Positions 11,014 to 23,281 of a DNA stretch of 64,000 nt are shown here, piece by piece. The position numbers were made by a program, and so were the translations under genes. Under the pieces are notes generated by a model. That model searched no databases. It was not told where the DNA came from and saw only the letters and a program-made list of their open reading frames with translations. Within the stretch, counting starts at the first letter, position 1. Each line of letters opens with the position of its first letter. Source of the stretch: Phialophora verrucosa. Its lineage: Eukaryota; Ascomycota; Eurotiomycetes; Chaetothyriales; Herpotrichiellaceae. The stretch lies in assembly GCA_002099365.1 (NCBI GenBank), contig MSED01000002.1, positions 2,480,001-2,544,000 on the forward strand, written 5' to 3'.

Positions 11014-12143
11014 GACAGCACAGCGACGGCTTTCCCCGGGTCGGTCTATAAGACTGGATAATGCTGGTGACGTGGTAAAATATAAGATGCTTAGTCGATC
11101 TCTCTCAAAACAATACGACTTCGACCGTTGCGTCTTTCAATGCTGCTCACGACTTTGGAGGCCTTGCTCACGTCAACCACTGTCCAGCCTTCGCCTTTTG
11201 ATTTTGTTCTTCCTGGAAAGACTGGTTACCTGCAGATAGAATCATGGATTCAGAGCTGTCAGAATTCATTGCAAAATCCCAAAACGGAGTTCCGAGCTAG
11301 ATGTTTCAAGAACAGGCTTTATGGTTACATTGTTCTCATAAGCGTTGTACGAAAAGTGTATGCAGGACGTAGTCGTCGAGGAGAACGGGAAATGGCGTAT
11401 GGAGTCGAAGAATTGCCGCGTTTGAGGGAGTATGGGGTATGGTTGATAGAGGCAAACGCCATGTGGCGATCGTCTTTTGACAGCTTATCGCGGGCTATCA
11501 TGCATCTCCCGAGAGAGTTTTCGAGACTCCCGAGTTGGTAGTCGCTTGTGTATCAAGAGTGGAGGATACCTTGGTCGCAAAGCACAAGAATGGGGGAAGT
11601 CCACTTCACCGATACCCTCCTGGTGACTCGGCCCTGTTCGGCATATACTTTGCCAATAGGCAGAGTAAAGGGAACAGTGCACACTTTTAGTTATCAACTA
11701 GTAAACATTTCGAGTGGAACTGCCTGCTAGGAAAAGTTGTGATCGCAGGTGTCGGGAATGGGGACACAAAGTTGCTGTGCTCGTGTGAGGCCGTCAGATC
11801 ATTCGGCTAACGTACGTAGAGAATCAGATCTCTTTCGCAGCACAGAATGCAAAAATCATGCTAAGGTCAAAACTAGACATTCTTGGCGGAATGGAGTGGC
11901 CTAACGGATACTGGGCCATGATTGCAAGTGCGAACTGGTGCATGGCGGAGTGTGACGGTATAGGTGTGGTACCAGGCGAAGGGTCAAAGGCGTTAACTAG
12001 AGCGTACGAAATCCTCATGTCGCTACCAAACACGAGAAGCTCGAGAGGCTTGGAACGACGAAGTCAATGGTAGTTATGATGATGGTGTGAAAACAATTGC
12101 CACACATCAGGAGGTTGATATGAATCCCCATGCTAGAAACGTC
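11014..12143. other. Intergenic region between hxnX-type and hxnM-type genes
   Basis: About 1.1 kb. The left part is the promoter of the minus-strand hxnX-type gene; the right part is the 3' flank of the hxnM-type gene. Open frames here are short and lack domain features. Confidence 0.4.
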
Positions 12144-13459
12144 TCAATTTCGAGGCGGCTGCTTCAGTATTTCACCGGCCAGAGCCGGCATCATTGCGCC
12201 TTCTGGTGGTGAGTTCTTCTTCTTGAAGTCATCGCACATTTGTTCCATGGTCACCCACTCGACACCCTCGTGCTTATTGATGTGCTCGATGATTCTGAAT
12301 CAGAAATCAACGTGTGCATTGAAAAAGTGGAATGGCGTGCTGGAGGACTTTACCTCTCATGCATGAGCAGGACATGTGGTCGTCCCGACACATCCGGGTG
12401 GATGGTCATCGGAAAGACGAACTCATCGAATTCGCGGTAGTAGTAGTCGAAATGGTCCTAGACAGACGAGTCAACAAAATTGACTTTGTTGCAGAAGTAG
12501 TGTGCCACGGCAATAGAATGCTACTCGCATGACATACCTTCCAGATATCCTCAATATCTCTAGGATTGACCCACCCATGACTGTTCGCCGAATTTTCTGT
12601 GCAGGTCAGATGTTAGCAGGTCAGATGTCAGCAGGTGGTATTTGGCTCCGGCACTTATATCGGTGGCTTCCTGTGCCAGTGGAATAGAGCTAGAATCTGG
12701 CGCTCAAACTCACTCATGAACATCATCGGCGGCAGGTCATCAATATACCACGACCCTGGAATTTCGACCAATCCGGTCATCTTGCCTTTGACCAGGGGCT
12801 TCATCCATTCGGAAGCTTGTTTCGAATAATCAATCTTGGTCCACGTGTCGCCTGTACGCAGCCAGTACAACTGGCAATCCTCGTGGCCCATGCTGTGATC
12901 GTATTCGATGCCGTAAGACAGCAGCAGCTCAGTTCCTGCCTCACTGACCTCCCACCAAGGGGCGACACTGCCTCGGGGAGGTTTTCCGCCGCAAAAGTCG
13001 GTGAGAAGGCGGAATATCTTGTCCAGGACATCCCATTGCTGCTCAAATGTCATGTCCGAGGGGTTCTCATGCGAGTAGCCATGCAGACCGATTTCATGGC
13101 CCGCATCGCGAACCATCGCGCACTCCTCTGGGAATGTCTCCAGAGAGTGGCCCGGAATGAACCATGTTGCCTTGATGTTGTATCTTTCGAATAATTTCAA
13201 AAGGCGACGAGTGCCGTGCGTGCCAGCGAAGATGCCTGATCTTCCGAACTCGGTCAAAACATCAACTTTACAAGACAGGATGAGACGCTAGCCGTCGATG
13301 GATCCATAGTGGCACAGAGAAAGGGGAGACGTGAGGCTAAGTAGCTGACTTACCTCTACTGATGTCGCTGGTCGAATCTTCGCCGCCATAAGAACCCAGC
13401 CAGCCAGCGACAGCATCGATGTCAACTCCGTAGCTGACAAGGACGCGTTTCTTACCCAT
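12144..13459 (-). CDS. hxnM: Polysaccharide-deacetylase-fold hydrolase, cyclic-imidase type (hxnM-type)
   Basis: CE4-fold metal hydrolase most like the Helicobacter PgdA / cyclic imidase group. Five exons (13459-13354, 13235-12714, 12596-12538, 12457-12354, 12294-12144) give 313 residues. Four introns of 118, 117, 80 and 59 bp all have GT-AG ends. Motifs in order are VLVSYGVDIDAVAGWLGSYG (N-terminal metal-binding Asp), ATWFIPGHSLETFP, HEIGLHGYSHENP (metal-binding His pair), PPRGSVAPWWE, LVEIPGSWYIDDLPPMMFM and TIHPDVSGRPHVLLMHE. Members with this signature are often annotated as deacetylases, but HxnM of A. nidulans opens a cyclic imide in nicotinate breakdown. The position between the hxnX- and hxnW-type genes favours that role. 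No signal peptide is seen, which argues against a wall deacetylase. It shares a divergent intergenic region with the SDR gene. Confidence 0.85.
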
Positions 13460-14308
13460 TCTTTTACGAGTAGAAGGTTGGTATCGACGCGCTCCGGTTA
13501 TTCTCAGGCTTCAAGTCGTCGAGGCGTCGTCGTGGTGTCGTCGACATGCGTAGAGACTGAACAACGTTAACGATATCACAGTTTTGACCGTCTGCTGGGA
13601 CACAACTCCATAGTCTATCGTGACACAGTGTCGTTGAGCGCCAAGCTGCTTCTCGTGAACATCGCAGATAAGGATCTCAGAACTGGAGACTCCATATGTT
13701 GGCAATGGGTGCGGATCATTGGACATAAACCAGCAAACATTGGGTGTCCGGTGTACATGGTTAGAGTTCACTTCATGACCGGCAGGAGCATCTCCCTCCG
13801 ATAAGCCCATTGCTGGAATACGACAGCCTCGGCCGGTTAGTGGGCACAGCATGACAAAAGCTGAAGGGTTCAGGATGGGGCAATGGGTGGAATTGTGCGA
13901 CTTGGGCGGACTTGGGCGACATTTTGGTGTTGCTGCCCGCGTGTTTGAGGTCTGAACCTATGCGCGCCAGTCAACGTCCCGAGACCGTGCAAGAACTCTG
14001 ATATCAGCTCTAAGCATATCGCGACAGTCAAGGATGGGGCCTTGTCTGCATGCGAAGACCTCTTGTTGTGAAGTAGCATTTCCGAGTACATTCCGACGTG
14101 TTGCCGAAGGACCAAAGCCGGACGAGGGATACTATCGACACAAGCTAGAGTTTGAATCACCAGCATCATACCACAGTCGTAATACCGTCCATCGTCAGAA
14201 GCCACCGAGGGATCTTTCATTAGGCTCATTGTCGACGATTGTTCGCAAAGGTATCAGAGTGCTGCCAGCCCCTGAAACGAAAAGCCTTGCACGTGACATA
14301 CCAAAGCA
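13460..14308. promoter_or_regulatory. Divergent intergenic region, hxnM-type / hxnW-type
   Basis: The hxnM-type gene starts leftward at 13459 and the SDR rightward at 14309, so this 849-bp gap must hold both promoters. Minus-strand open frames at 13511-13852 and 13870-14229 are longer than chance suggests but carry no recognised domain. They could be untranslated leader, an undescribed gene or chance. Confidence 0.5.
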
Positions 14309-15349
14309 ATGAGTAGAGTAAGTCCGGGGATCTGACTTATGTTTCTAGAGCCTGTAGAATTTAACAGGACTGTAACAGTTTTCTCTCAAAGGCCGGGTGG
14401 CGCTGGTGACTGGAGGTGCTCGCGGCTGTGGCCTCGCGTTCGCGGAGGGTCTCGCAGAGGCTGGTGCCGATGTGGCCATTTTCGACGTGATTGACCCTGT
14501 CCCGGCATTTTTTGATATTGAGAACAGCTTCGGCGTTAGAACTAAGCATTACAGGTAAGTGTTCTGGTGTTGAAGCAAGTCGTCTCCTCCCCGCAGAAAA
14601 GCACGAACTGAGGTTTGATTTTTCTTGCAACCAGGGTCGATGTAAGCAACATGGATAGCCTTGGTCAGGGTTTTGCGGCCTTCAAGGCCGACTTTGGCGG
14701 CAAGCTCGACATTTGCGTGCCCTGCGCAGGCATCAACAAGAATGTCTCTTTCCTGGACACCTCGTACGAGCAACATCACCAGCTGTTGGGCGTTAATGTC
14801 ATGGGTGTTTATCACACAGCACAATTTGCTGCTAAGCAAATGATTGAGAACGGCACAAAGTGTGGCAGCATAGTTCTCGTAGCCAGTATCGCCAGCTATA
14901 TCGCCATTCGGAGTCAATCCAGCAGCGCATACTGTGGCACAAAGGGTGCCGTCAGGGCAATGTGTCCGGCCATCGCAAAGGAATTGGTCCCATACGTGAG
15001 TACTACTAGTAGAAATTGAAAGCCTTTGTCGGGCACGATATATAGATCGATGGTCTGACTGCCGTCATTCCTGCAGGGGATCAGAGTCAACTCAGTATCG
15101 CCGGGATACGTGAGAACCGAGATGACTGCTCCGGTGAGTGCAAGCGATAAAACAGTGAACAATCCTGGATCCGGCTGACCTCCTGTGCAGTTCCCCCACT
15201 TGCTGGAAAGTTGGAAGGATGAAATCATGAACGGAAGAGTAGCCACGCCAGACGATATTAGAGGCGCGTGCGTGTTCCTGGCCAGTGATGCCAGTCTTTA
15301 TATGACAGGGCAGGACGTCTGCGTCGATGGTGGTGTTACTAAGTGGTAG
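14309..15349 (+). CDS. hxnW: Short-chain dehydrogenase/reductase (hxnW-type)
   Basis: Classical SDR, NAD(P)-dependent, 253 residues from five exons: 14309-14317, 14379-14554, 14635-14995, 15077-15133 and 15191-15349. All four introns (61, 80, 81 and 57 bp) are GT-AG. Motifs are the cofactor-binding TGGARGCGLAFAEGLAEAGA, the CAG replacing the usual NAG (PCAGINKN), the catalytic Ser in IVLVASIASY, the YxxxK motif YCGTKGAV, and the C-terminal MTGQDVCVDGGVTKW. The first exon is only three codons, chosen because the upstream frame hits a stop and the next exon begins with the conserved FSLKGRVALVTGG. A longer upstream start with another intron is possible. In A. nidulans HxnW is the ketoreductase of the nicotinate route; the role here is inferred from context. 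Confidence 0.82.
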
Positions 15350-15486
15350 TGATCTTAGCCCTTATGCAACCTGCGCCGAGGAGTCGAAAGGGGTGAAACA
15401 TTCATCTAAGGCACTTGAAGAGGATCAATATAAACTATATCTATCGTATCCAAGACCTGATAAGGATGCCCGCCTGAATAAAGGCT

Positions 15487-17356
15487 CTACGCTTTCATAA
15501 GTTTTTTTATCACAGCAGCCACACCCAGAAGCTTCTCTTCCTCAAATCTTCGAGCGACAATCTGCAGTCCGATAGGGTGTCCATGCATCGTCTGTGGGTC
15601 ATACAGGTTCCAGATCCACTCATCGTACTCATTTCGTGGCTCATATCCCATTGTCTCAGGAACCCCCAGATCTTGGGACATGTCAACTTGTCCAGCGGGA
15701 AATGTGAGTGCGGGATAATCCAGAAAATTCCAGACCTTGGTATATCCCACCCATCTACATGTGCGATGCGGGACAGCCGTGTGAGGCATCGTGGGCATCA
15801 AGATCACATCCGCCGTCCCACCAGACTGGGAGCCTTTTGCAGCATTCCATTTTTCGTTGTATTCCTGCTGTGCGGTGATCTTGCGTTTATTGAGTTGCCA
15901 GTACTCGTAGACCGAGATTGCTTTGCCCCGGTTGATGAGCGCTTCGACGTGAGGGATGAATGGTTCGCCTCCAGCTTGAACTTCTCGCCGAATATCTTCA
16001 CCGCCATCGGCAGTGTAGAACAGGTCCTTGTCCTTGCCGTCAGAAGGGAGTCTCTCAAAACGCCCAATCAAGGGAAAGTGGCATATTTACCATGATCTCA
16101 ATGCATTCCTTGTGCCCGGAAGAACTCCACGGCACGATTTCGTGGTCCGCAGCCTCCAGCTGAGCGACGAGCTGCTTCAGGACTCGTTCAATTGGCGGAT
16201 GGACCTTGACGACTCCATCGTCAATCAGAACGCCTATCTTCAGTGGTCTTGTTTGTATCTGCTCGTAGTGCTCTTGTCTCCACGGTATCGGGGTGACTTT
16301 GGGATCCAAAATCCACGGTTTGGCGTCGATGACACTTTGCATGACCGTCGTCAGTGACGAAAGGCTTCGAGACATAGGGCCGATGGCCGAGGGAACATGT
16401 TCCTGTCCTTCGGTCGAGACTGGGACACCCATGTACGGGAGCCTGGAACTCTGCCCCGATGGTGCTTTGTCAGCCCAAAGCACAATGGATTGTCACTGGG
16501 TATAAGCTCACAGTCGGCTTCAATCCCCATAAGCCGTTCATGTGAGCTGGTATCCTTATCGAACCTCCAATGTCGGTGCCCCAGCCTATTATCGCCCCAT
16601 GAAGGGCAAGGAGAGCTCCTTCTCCTCCTGTCGAGCCACCGGGAGTGTATGCTGGGTTTCGAGGGTTCGTTGTTAGGCCCCAAAGCGGACTCTCCGTTTC
16701 GCACCACTATATATGTGAGTTGGAAAAGGCGCTTGCCATTCGGAAGGGGTCTCACCATTATGCTCTGGGGAAGGGCTGTCTTCGCGAGGATGATTGCGCC
16801 CAAGCCCTTAAGGATCTGAACAATGGCGGCATCCTTGCTCGCAGGCCTGAAGGATCTCGCGACGTATCCTAGCGTTGTGTCCACACCTTTGACATGGAAT
16901 TGGTCCTTCAACGTGATCGGAACCCCGTGAAGGGGGCCGACCAACTTGGCATGCTCCTGGAAATGGCGCTCAAGCCTTTCCGACTCTCTGAGGGCGTCAT
17001 CGAAGAGTACTTCTGTTAAGCAGTTCGTCTACCATGGCTATTAGTGAAAAGAATCAGCGGCTAGGAGCTCTGTGTGGACCTTCTGGTGTGCTTGCGCAGC
17101 TCTAAAGAGTCTTAGTCATTCACCATGGAATTTTCTGGACATGGTCATCATACCTTAGAATGTAGCTTCTTGCAACATCGGTGGCAGAGACTTTCCCCTT
17201 TGCAAGCAGAGTCGTTAGCCTTTCGACACTGTCGATCTCAACTATTGCTTCTGCAATTTTGCGCTCGCCGTTGATAACACCCAGGTATGGCTTGATGAGC
17301 TGTTCCCGGACCTCGCGTTTTTGTCGGACGATGTCCTGCCATGACTTGCCAGACAT
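15487..17356 (-). CDS. hxnN: Amidase signature enzyme (hxnN-type)
   Basis: Fungal amidase of the acetamidase/general amidase type, 530 residues. Six exons: 17356-17154, 17101-17080 (22 nt), 17028-16756, 16706-16512, 16450-16091 and 16026-15487. Five GT-AG introns are 52, 51, 49, 61 and 64 bp. The catalytic triad is visible: Lys in HGVPITLKDQF, cis-Ser in YTPGGSTGGEGALLALHGA, and nucleophile Ser in the GWGTDIGGSIRIPAH loop. The C-terminus has PIGLQIVARRFEEEKLLG. The short second exon (AAQAHQK) is needed for the conserved helix. In the hxn pathway HxnN is reported to hydrolyse the open-chain amide to hydroxyglutarate and ammonia. It converges with the SDR (138 bp apart) and diverges from the hxnV-type gene. 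Confidence 0.85.
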
Positions 17357-17750
17357 CTGGACTTGAGTTGAACAAAGTGTCGGCGCTCAAGGGCCCATTC
17401 TCTTCGAATTATTTCACAGTAGTTTGATCTTGCCATGGTAGTTTATGCTGTTCGTCCAGAACGTCGGGATGAGTTTCGGGACGCTTGCAACAGAGCTGAC
17501 GCCGGCCTTTCCAGCCTTCCGATTGGATAGATGGTCAGGCGCCATGTCGTTATCAGTCCCGGGGTGTCGATGCCGTTTTCGATGATTCGCAGATTTAACC
17601 GTACATCCTCAAGCAAGAGTGGGGCACCCCATGGTAATCTGATCTTGCAACATCCACGTTCGCGAAGGGCATTAATAGCATTCAAAGGCAGGCCGTTCCT
17701 ATTACCGGCCACTGCTCATGAAGCGGACTCGGTCTCAAGTATCGCCGACA
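17357..17750. promoter_or_regulatory. Divergent promoter region, hxnN-type / hxnV-type
   Basis: The amidase starts leftward at 17356 and the monooxygenase rightward at 17751, leaving 394 bp to carry both promoters. That is compact enough for a shared upstream activating sequence. An 89-codon minus-strand open frame (17443-17712) lies inside and is probably chance. Confidence 0.55.
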
Positions 17751-19996
17751 ATGTCTCCTGGCGCAGACTTTGAGGGCTTTGATGCAAATATCAATGGCCG
17801 CGGCGCCACGGGGGTTGAAAATGTCATCATCGTGGGAGCAGGGCCTGCTGGTTTGATGTTAGGGTAAATGGTCCCCCCGAAAGGACTCTTGATACCCCGG
17901 AAAGATGCCTCTCCTCCTTGAATAGCATCAACGCTGACTATATGATCAAGATCAAACCTAGCTCGCTATGGCATCAGCTCAAGAATTGTTGATGACAGAG
18001 CCGACAAGACGTCGACGGGACGAGCAGACGGTCTGCAACCAAAGACCATCGAGACTTTGCGACAGCTGAGGCTGGACAGCTCACTTCTCCAGAAGGGTGT
18101 TAAGATTTACGATATTTCTTTTTGGGTAGGTTTCATTTCGTCCGACTACTGTCACATTACGGTCAGGACACAGAGAATCTCCCCGAGAAATTACTTCATA
18201 GGAGTGGCACTCTGACGAGAGGGGTTTAGAGTTCCACGCCAACACAGTCTTTGCATCGAACTCGGCGAGAGATACATTATCCCTCCCAGGTCGACATCAA
18301 AGACCCATTCATCCTTCTCGTGCACCAAGGAATGGTGGAAGACATCTTGATCGAAGACATGAGGGAGAGGGGTGTGGAAGTCACTAGAAGCTCGCCCTTC
18401 CAGCACTATGTGGCGACCAATGACCCTGACGCACCGATCGAAGCAATTTTCCAGGTCCCAAAAACGGGATACAACCGTTCATACAAGTCTAAGTACCTTG
18501 TTGGTTGCGACGGTGCCCATTCCAATGTGCGAAAGAGCGTCCCCGGCGCACAGATGATGGGTGAGAGTAGCAACTCGAAATGGGGTGTTCTGGACGGTAT
18601 GAATGATAATACGAAGGCGAATCGTTTCCCTCCAGTTTGAGAGATACTAACATCTTAGTCTAGGAGTTATCGAGACGGATTTCCCGGATCTATGGAGTAA
18701 AGTTGTCATCCATTCTGACATGGCAGGCACCGTCCTTTGCATTCCGAGAGAACGAAACATGACAAGACTATACATCGAACTGGACCGGAATCTCCAGGAC
18801 AGCGTCCCTACCGAAGCCACACAGGACTATGTGATGAAGAAAGCAAGAGAAATCATGGCGCCGTTCACCGTGGAATGGACCAGCGTAGGTGCGTATATAG
18901 ATAAATGTTGGTCAGGCCTCGCGTTACTGATTATGCTCTCTTCCAGAATGGTTCAGTGTCTATAAGGTCGGCCAACGAGTAGCCAGCACCTTTTCAGCTG
19001 AGAATAACAGAGTTTTCATCACAGGAGATGTAGGTTACACGTTCCCAAACCTACAAGCAAAAAGGGGCTTTTGACTAATTGAGCCAGGCCGCCCACACTC
19101 ATTCACCCAAAGCAGCACAAGGTATGAACACATCAATGCACGACACCTTCAACCTGGCTTGGAAACTCAATCTCGCAATTCGTGGTCTCGCGACCCCCGA
19201 ACTTCTATCGACATATCAGCATGAGCGTCTCAAGATTGCTCAAGATCTAATTAATTTCGATTTTGAGCATGCGGCTGCCTTTGCCGACGGCGACACGAAA
19301 GCCCTCGCCGATAACTTTGCCACCAATGTCGGTTTCATCTCTGGCGTCGGCGTCAAGTACTCTCCGAACATTCTGAACCAACCCGAAAACGTTCCTCGAG
19401 GCGTGCTTCGTGCTGGCGAGCTAATGGCGCCGGCCCGCGTTACTCGCTATATCGATGCCAACCCCGTCGACATCCAGCTTGACATCCCCATGCTCGGTCA
19501 GTTTCGGGTGTATTTCTTCGTGCCCAACATTCACTCTTCTATGACGTTCTTGCACATGGTTTGCGATCATATCTCCTCGACCGAGTCAGTTCTCGGTCGT
19601 GCGACCGCAGCTGCAGCGAAATCATACGCGCAGCTTAACTTGAGACCCGTGGAAGCCGATGACTACATCCAGCCTGGTCGATATACGGCCGTTTCACGGC
19701 TTTTCACGTTCGCCACTGTGACCAGCATGCCAAAGTCGGCCGTCGAAATTGCTGATCTGCCTAATTTGTTGCAGAAGAGTCGGTGGACGTTTTATATGGA
19801 TGACCTTCCGGACCACAAGACGGGCAAATCGTGTACGCAAAAGTGGCTTGGGGAGGTCAACGAAGATGAGGTGGCGATCGTCAACATCAGGCCTGACGGC
19901 TACGTTGGGAGTATTGGACGATTTGATGGCAGGGGAGATGGCGCCGTTGCGTCGCAATGGTTGGACTCGTACTATAGTGGATTTTTGAAGGCTTGA
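17751..19996 (+). CDS. hxnV: FAD monooxygenase, phenol-2-hydroxylase family (hxnV-type)
   Basis: PheA/TfdB-type flavoprotein hydroxylase, 623 residues. Six exons: 17751-17863, 17951-18125, 18230-18596, 18664-18888, 18947-19029 and 19088-19996. Introns are 87, 104, 67, 58 and 58 bp, all GT-AG. Motifs are FAD-binding IIVGAGPAGLMLG (N-terminal), the DG motif YLVGCDGAHSNVRKSVPGA, and GDAAHTHSPKAAQGMN, split by the last intron after GD. The C-terminal third (LRPVEADDYIQPGRY and onwards) is the thioredoxin-like domain of phenol hydroxylases. The ATG at 17751 is preferred because the earlier one (17719) is out of frame. By analogy with A. nidulans HxnV it would hydroxylate a dihydroxypyridine ring. 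A phenol or resorcinol hydroxylase is the alternative if context is ignored. Confidence 0.85.
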
Positions 19997-20287
19997 GCAG
20001 AGGATCGATATCCTAAGAATAGTCATGATGATGTTGTGACAAGGTCTCAACCGTCCGCTACCCGGTCCTTCTGCTGTCGTTGATGGACGAGACCGAGATG
20101 GTGTCAGTCGCACATGACATACTTGCACTAGATAATTGCCCCCTTCAGAAAGTCTCTTTGAACTGGACCACATGCGACTGTCTCAAAAACGACTCATATT
20201 CTCTTGTACCACGCTCTTGCAGTAGGTTTTTGAGCACCTTCATTCCTTCATGCACAACAGCCCAGCGGATGTTACTTAGGTGTTTTG

Positions 20288-23281
20288 CTACACAGCCGTG
20301 AGACCCCAAGTAGAATGCTTCCCAAGTCCGCGCCAGAGATTCTCGGGCAACACGCTTGTCATGCTGCTGACCAAGGCGTTCATCTCGGCCTTAGCATGCC
20401 AGACCATGTCATCATCAAGGACATCGGTATACACAGACGAATCGACTCCATGTCCGTTTCCGTCGTCGCCAGCGTTTGAAGATTCATGGGTTGATTTGTC
20501 GATGAAATTGGCGAAGTGAAATGCCCAGCACGTTAGGGTCGACAGGCACAGGCACCAGGAATAATGAAACGCATCGTTTGCATCCCAATTGTCGAGATTC
20601 ATGATCCCTTCACGAAGTAGATGTGCCGCATGCCATGCCGCTTTGGCCGCGGGAGTCGACCCACCCGGTTTGGCCCAGTCTTTCACAACGCGTCGTGACC
20701 GTTCGTAATCGGTGCGGGTGACTATGAGACCGAGTATGTGCTTGGCACCGGCGTAGATTTGTAGGTCCAGAATTTCGACGTTGAGGGAGATATGTGCCGC
20801 ATGGTAGATCGCCAGAGTGGCGGTGCTGAATCGGGTGAATTCAGCTGTTCTCGCGGGGTCGTCGCTCAATGACAGGGACATGTTCATACAGTACGAGTCA
20901 AAGTCGGCCTTCCAAGCGTCGTAAGATTGAGCGAGTCGATCTTGCCACCTAGTCTGATCGGTAGACTCATTTGGGCTTACCACCCCTGAACGACATCAGA
21001 ACGCCGATAGTTATGATAGGTAGAATATTTTTATGGACTTACCGAGAGCTGTCTGGTCTCTACGTTTCATGTCCCACTGGATGGACATGAGTCCATGAAG
21101 TACGAGTAGACGCGACAGCGCATTGAGTTGAGGCAGTTGTGTGCCTGAGTCTGGAGTCATATATGCTTTAAGGACCGACAAATAGGGAATCTGAGGATCG
21201 TTCCTGGCATATTTCCACCATTCCTCTGCCGAACTCGCTTCCCATGCTGCCTGATCACATGGAAGTGTAGTGCGAAGTTCGAAGGAAGACATGCACAGCG
21301 ACTGCGAAAATAAGACGGCGTGCTGCGTGTCCCAAAGGAAGCAAAGGAAAGCAAGTCTGTTGTCATCGTTAGATGGCGAAGCATTTGCGGTAATTATGTC
21401 GCTTGCCTCTTTCGTAGTTCGACATCAATTGCCATCCGCCATTTAGAAGCAAGATCAGCGGAGCCTTCGTTGAAGTTAGGCTGCCGAATGGTTTGGCAGT
21501 CGCTTCGTCGAATCAAGCTGCGTAGCACATCAGTAAAAGACTATGGTAAACAAATCGTCATGCTTACTTGATCAACAACCCATGGAAGAGATGTGACATG
21601 TCATGCTGCTTCTGGCCGGCTCGCGACTTCCCGAAGCATTCCACGAGCAGAATGGTCTGCAAAATCCATAGTTCTGGAGTTGCGGAGAAAGCTGAATGCT
21701 GGAAAATCTGTGCTCTCAGAACATCATGAATACAGACTGCTAGGCGATGAACGGCTTTCTCACTGTAAGTTGCCCCGAGCAAGAGTACGGACAACAAGAG
21801 CAGAGGCTGAGTCTGGGAAGGATCAAAGGTGGGTTGGTGCAGAAGAGGATAGGAGACGTTGAATCGGGAGAAGAAAAGGTCCAGGTAATTCTGCATGGCA
21901 GAAAGTGACAAAAATGGGTGATCCGCCATGACTTCGAAGCCTTCTGGTGTCCTTGGCCGGGCGTCCACCAGCAAATCCAAAATGTGGTTGCGGGAAAGGT
22001 CGTCCATCGCAGGCATACCTCCGCGTGGCTGTGCCGGGCAGAGCGTCTGCATATTCAAGTAAGAAGTTGGCTCTTCTGAGGTATGTCTGGACGGATGGGC
22101 TGTACGAGTTTCCGTCGAAGACCGCGATGTACAAGTTGGTGGAGACAAATCAGCTTGAGGCATAGGATTCCTTGTCGAGGTTTCCTCAACTGGCGAAATA
22201 GAGATGGTGGTAGTGATGCCTGACTCGGTAGCAACAATTGAGCTAGACTGCAGCACTTCCGAATTTTCAACGGTCTCTGTAAGTGGCAGCTGCTGTGGGA
22301 ACACAGGCTGTCTGTAACGATCCTCTGTAAGGTTCCCGATCACCGTTTTGTTGGAGTTCAACGCATTTGTTGGTTGCCGAACGGCGGGCGGAGGTTGTAT
22401 GTCGCTTCCCTGATTCTTCGGGAAAGACCTTTGTGTGCCCGGGAGCATGTCCTGGAGCGAGGGAATCGACATGCGTGTCGTATTCCCAGTGTCAAACAAC
22501 CAGGTATAATTGTTCATTGTTGTGAACGGCATGTTGAAGGAACTCGCTTGATCATTATCAGAACTGACGCGCTCATCAAGTCAAGCTGCTTCACTCACCG
22601 GTATCGGGATTGAACATATCATCAAAGGGCATTTCATCCGGGACATTGAGAGATGTGGAGGAGTTGGACCCCCAGGATGAATTGGCCAGGAAATCGAACA
22701 TATTTGGCCCTGTCGTGGACTCTGTGACGTCTTCCTCACTGGCGAGTTCTGGTAACTGGTGCAAGAATTGTTCGAACGATTCGACGCTTAACAATGATTT
22801 GGGAGGAGATGGTGGCTCTACTTGAGGTGCTCGCGGATTGTAACCGTCGACTGGTACCGCCTGATTGACATGATTCAGATCGATGGCCGGCTTTTTTGCT
22901 GAAGCTTTGCCGGCTTCGCCTTGGGCTGGTCGTTTCTTTACGATGTTGCCATTAGCATCCTTCCAGAGCTTCTTCCTGCTTTCCATGACTCCCAAACCCC
23001 TGCCACCGGCTTCTTGATCTCTCTGCTGATGTCGAGCCATGTGCCTATCTACAAAGAAAAGGTTAGTTCCACGCCTTATATGTACACCAATAGCGAGCGC
23101 ATCTCTACTTACCCAAGAGATCTGGCCTTTTGAAGTGTAAACTGCATCGGGGACAAGTGCTGGATCCCTCGCCGTGATTTAGCACGTGGCGATGGAGATG
23201 ATCAGACCTTGTAAACCCTTTTCCGCAGCCCTCATAGGAGCAGGTGTACTTTTTGGGCTTAGTGCTCGATGTTTGCGACAT
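20288..23281 (-). CDS. hxnR: C2H2 zinc-finger transcription factor with fungal TF domain (hxnR-type)
   Basis: Pathway-specific nuclear regulator candidate of 906 residues. Six exons: 23281-23113, 23048-22599, 22546-21568, 21517-21407, 21356-21043 and 20985-20288. The N-terminus has two C2H2 fingers, KYTCSYEGCGKGFTRSDHLH and TCPRCSLHFKRPDLLDRHMA, the second split by intron 1. A basic stretch (ESRKKLWKDANGNIVKKRP) follows, then a long low-complexity linker. The fungal-specific TF region begins near RNHILDLLVDARPRTPEGF and has FFSRFNVSYPLLHQPTFDP and LAFLCFLWDTQHAVLFSQS. Intron 4 (21357-21406) has a GC donor (GCAAGC) with a normal CAG acceptor. HxnR, the activator of the A. nidulans nicotinate genes, has the same two-finger plus fungal-TF architecture. 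It sits in the middle of the cluster and converges with the hxnV-type gene. Confidence 0.86.

Noticed and set aside
13511..13852. 113-codon minus-strand open frame
   Set aside because: No domain, no splice support and it lies in a promoter region; kept only as a low-interest finding.
17443..17712. 89-codon minus-strand open frame in the hxnN/hxnV divergent region
   Set aside because: It occupies the only space for two promoters and has no recognisable motif.
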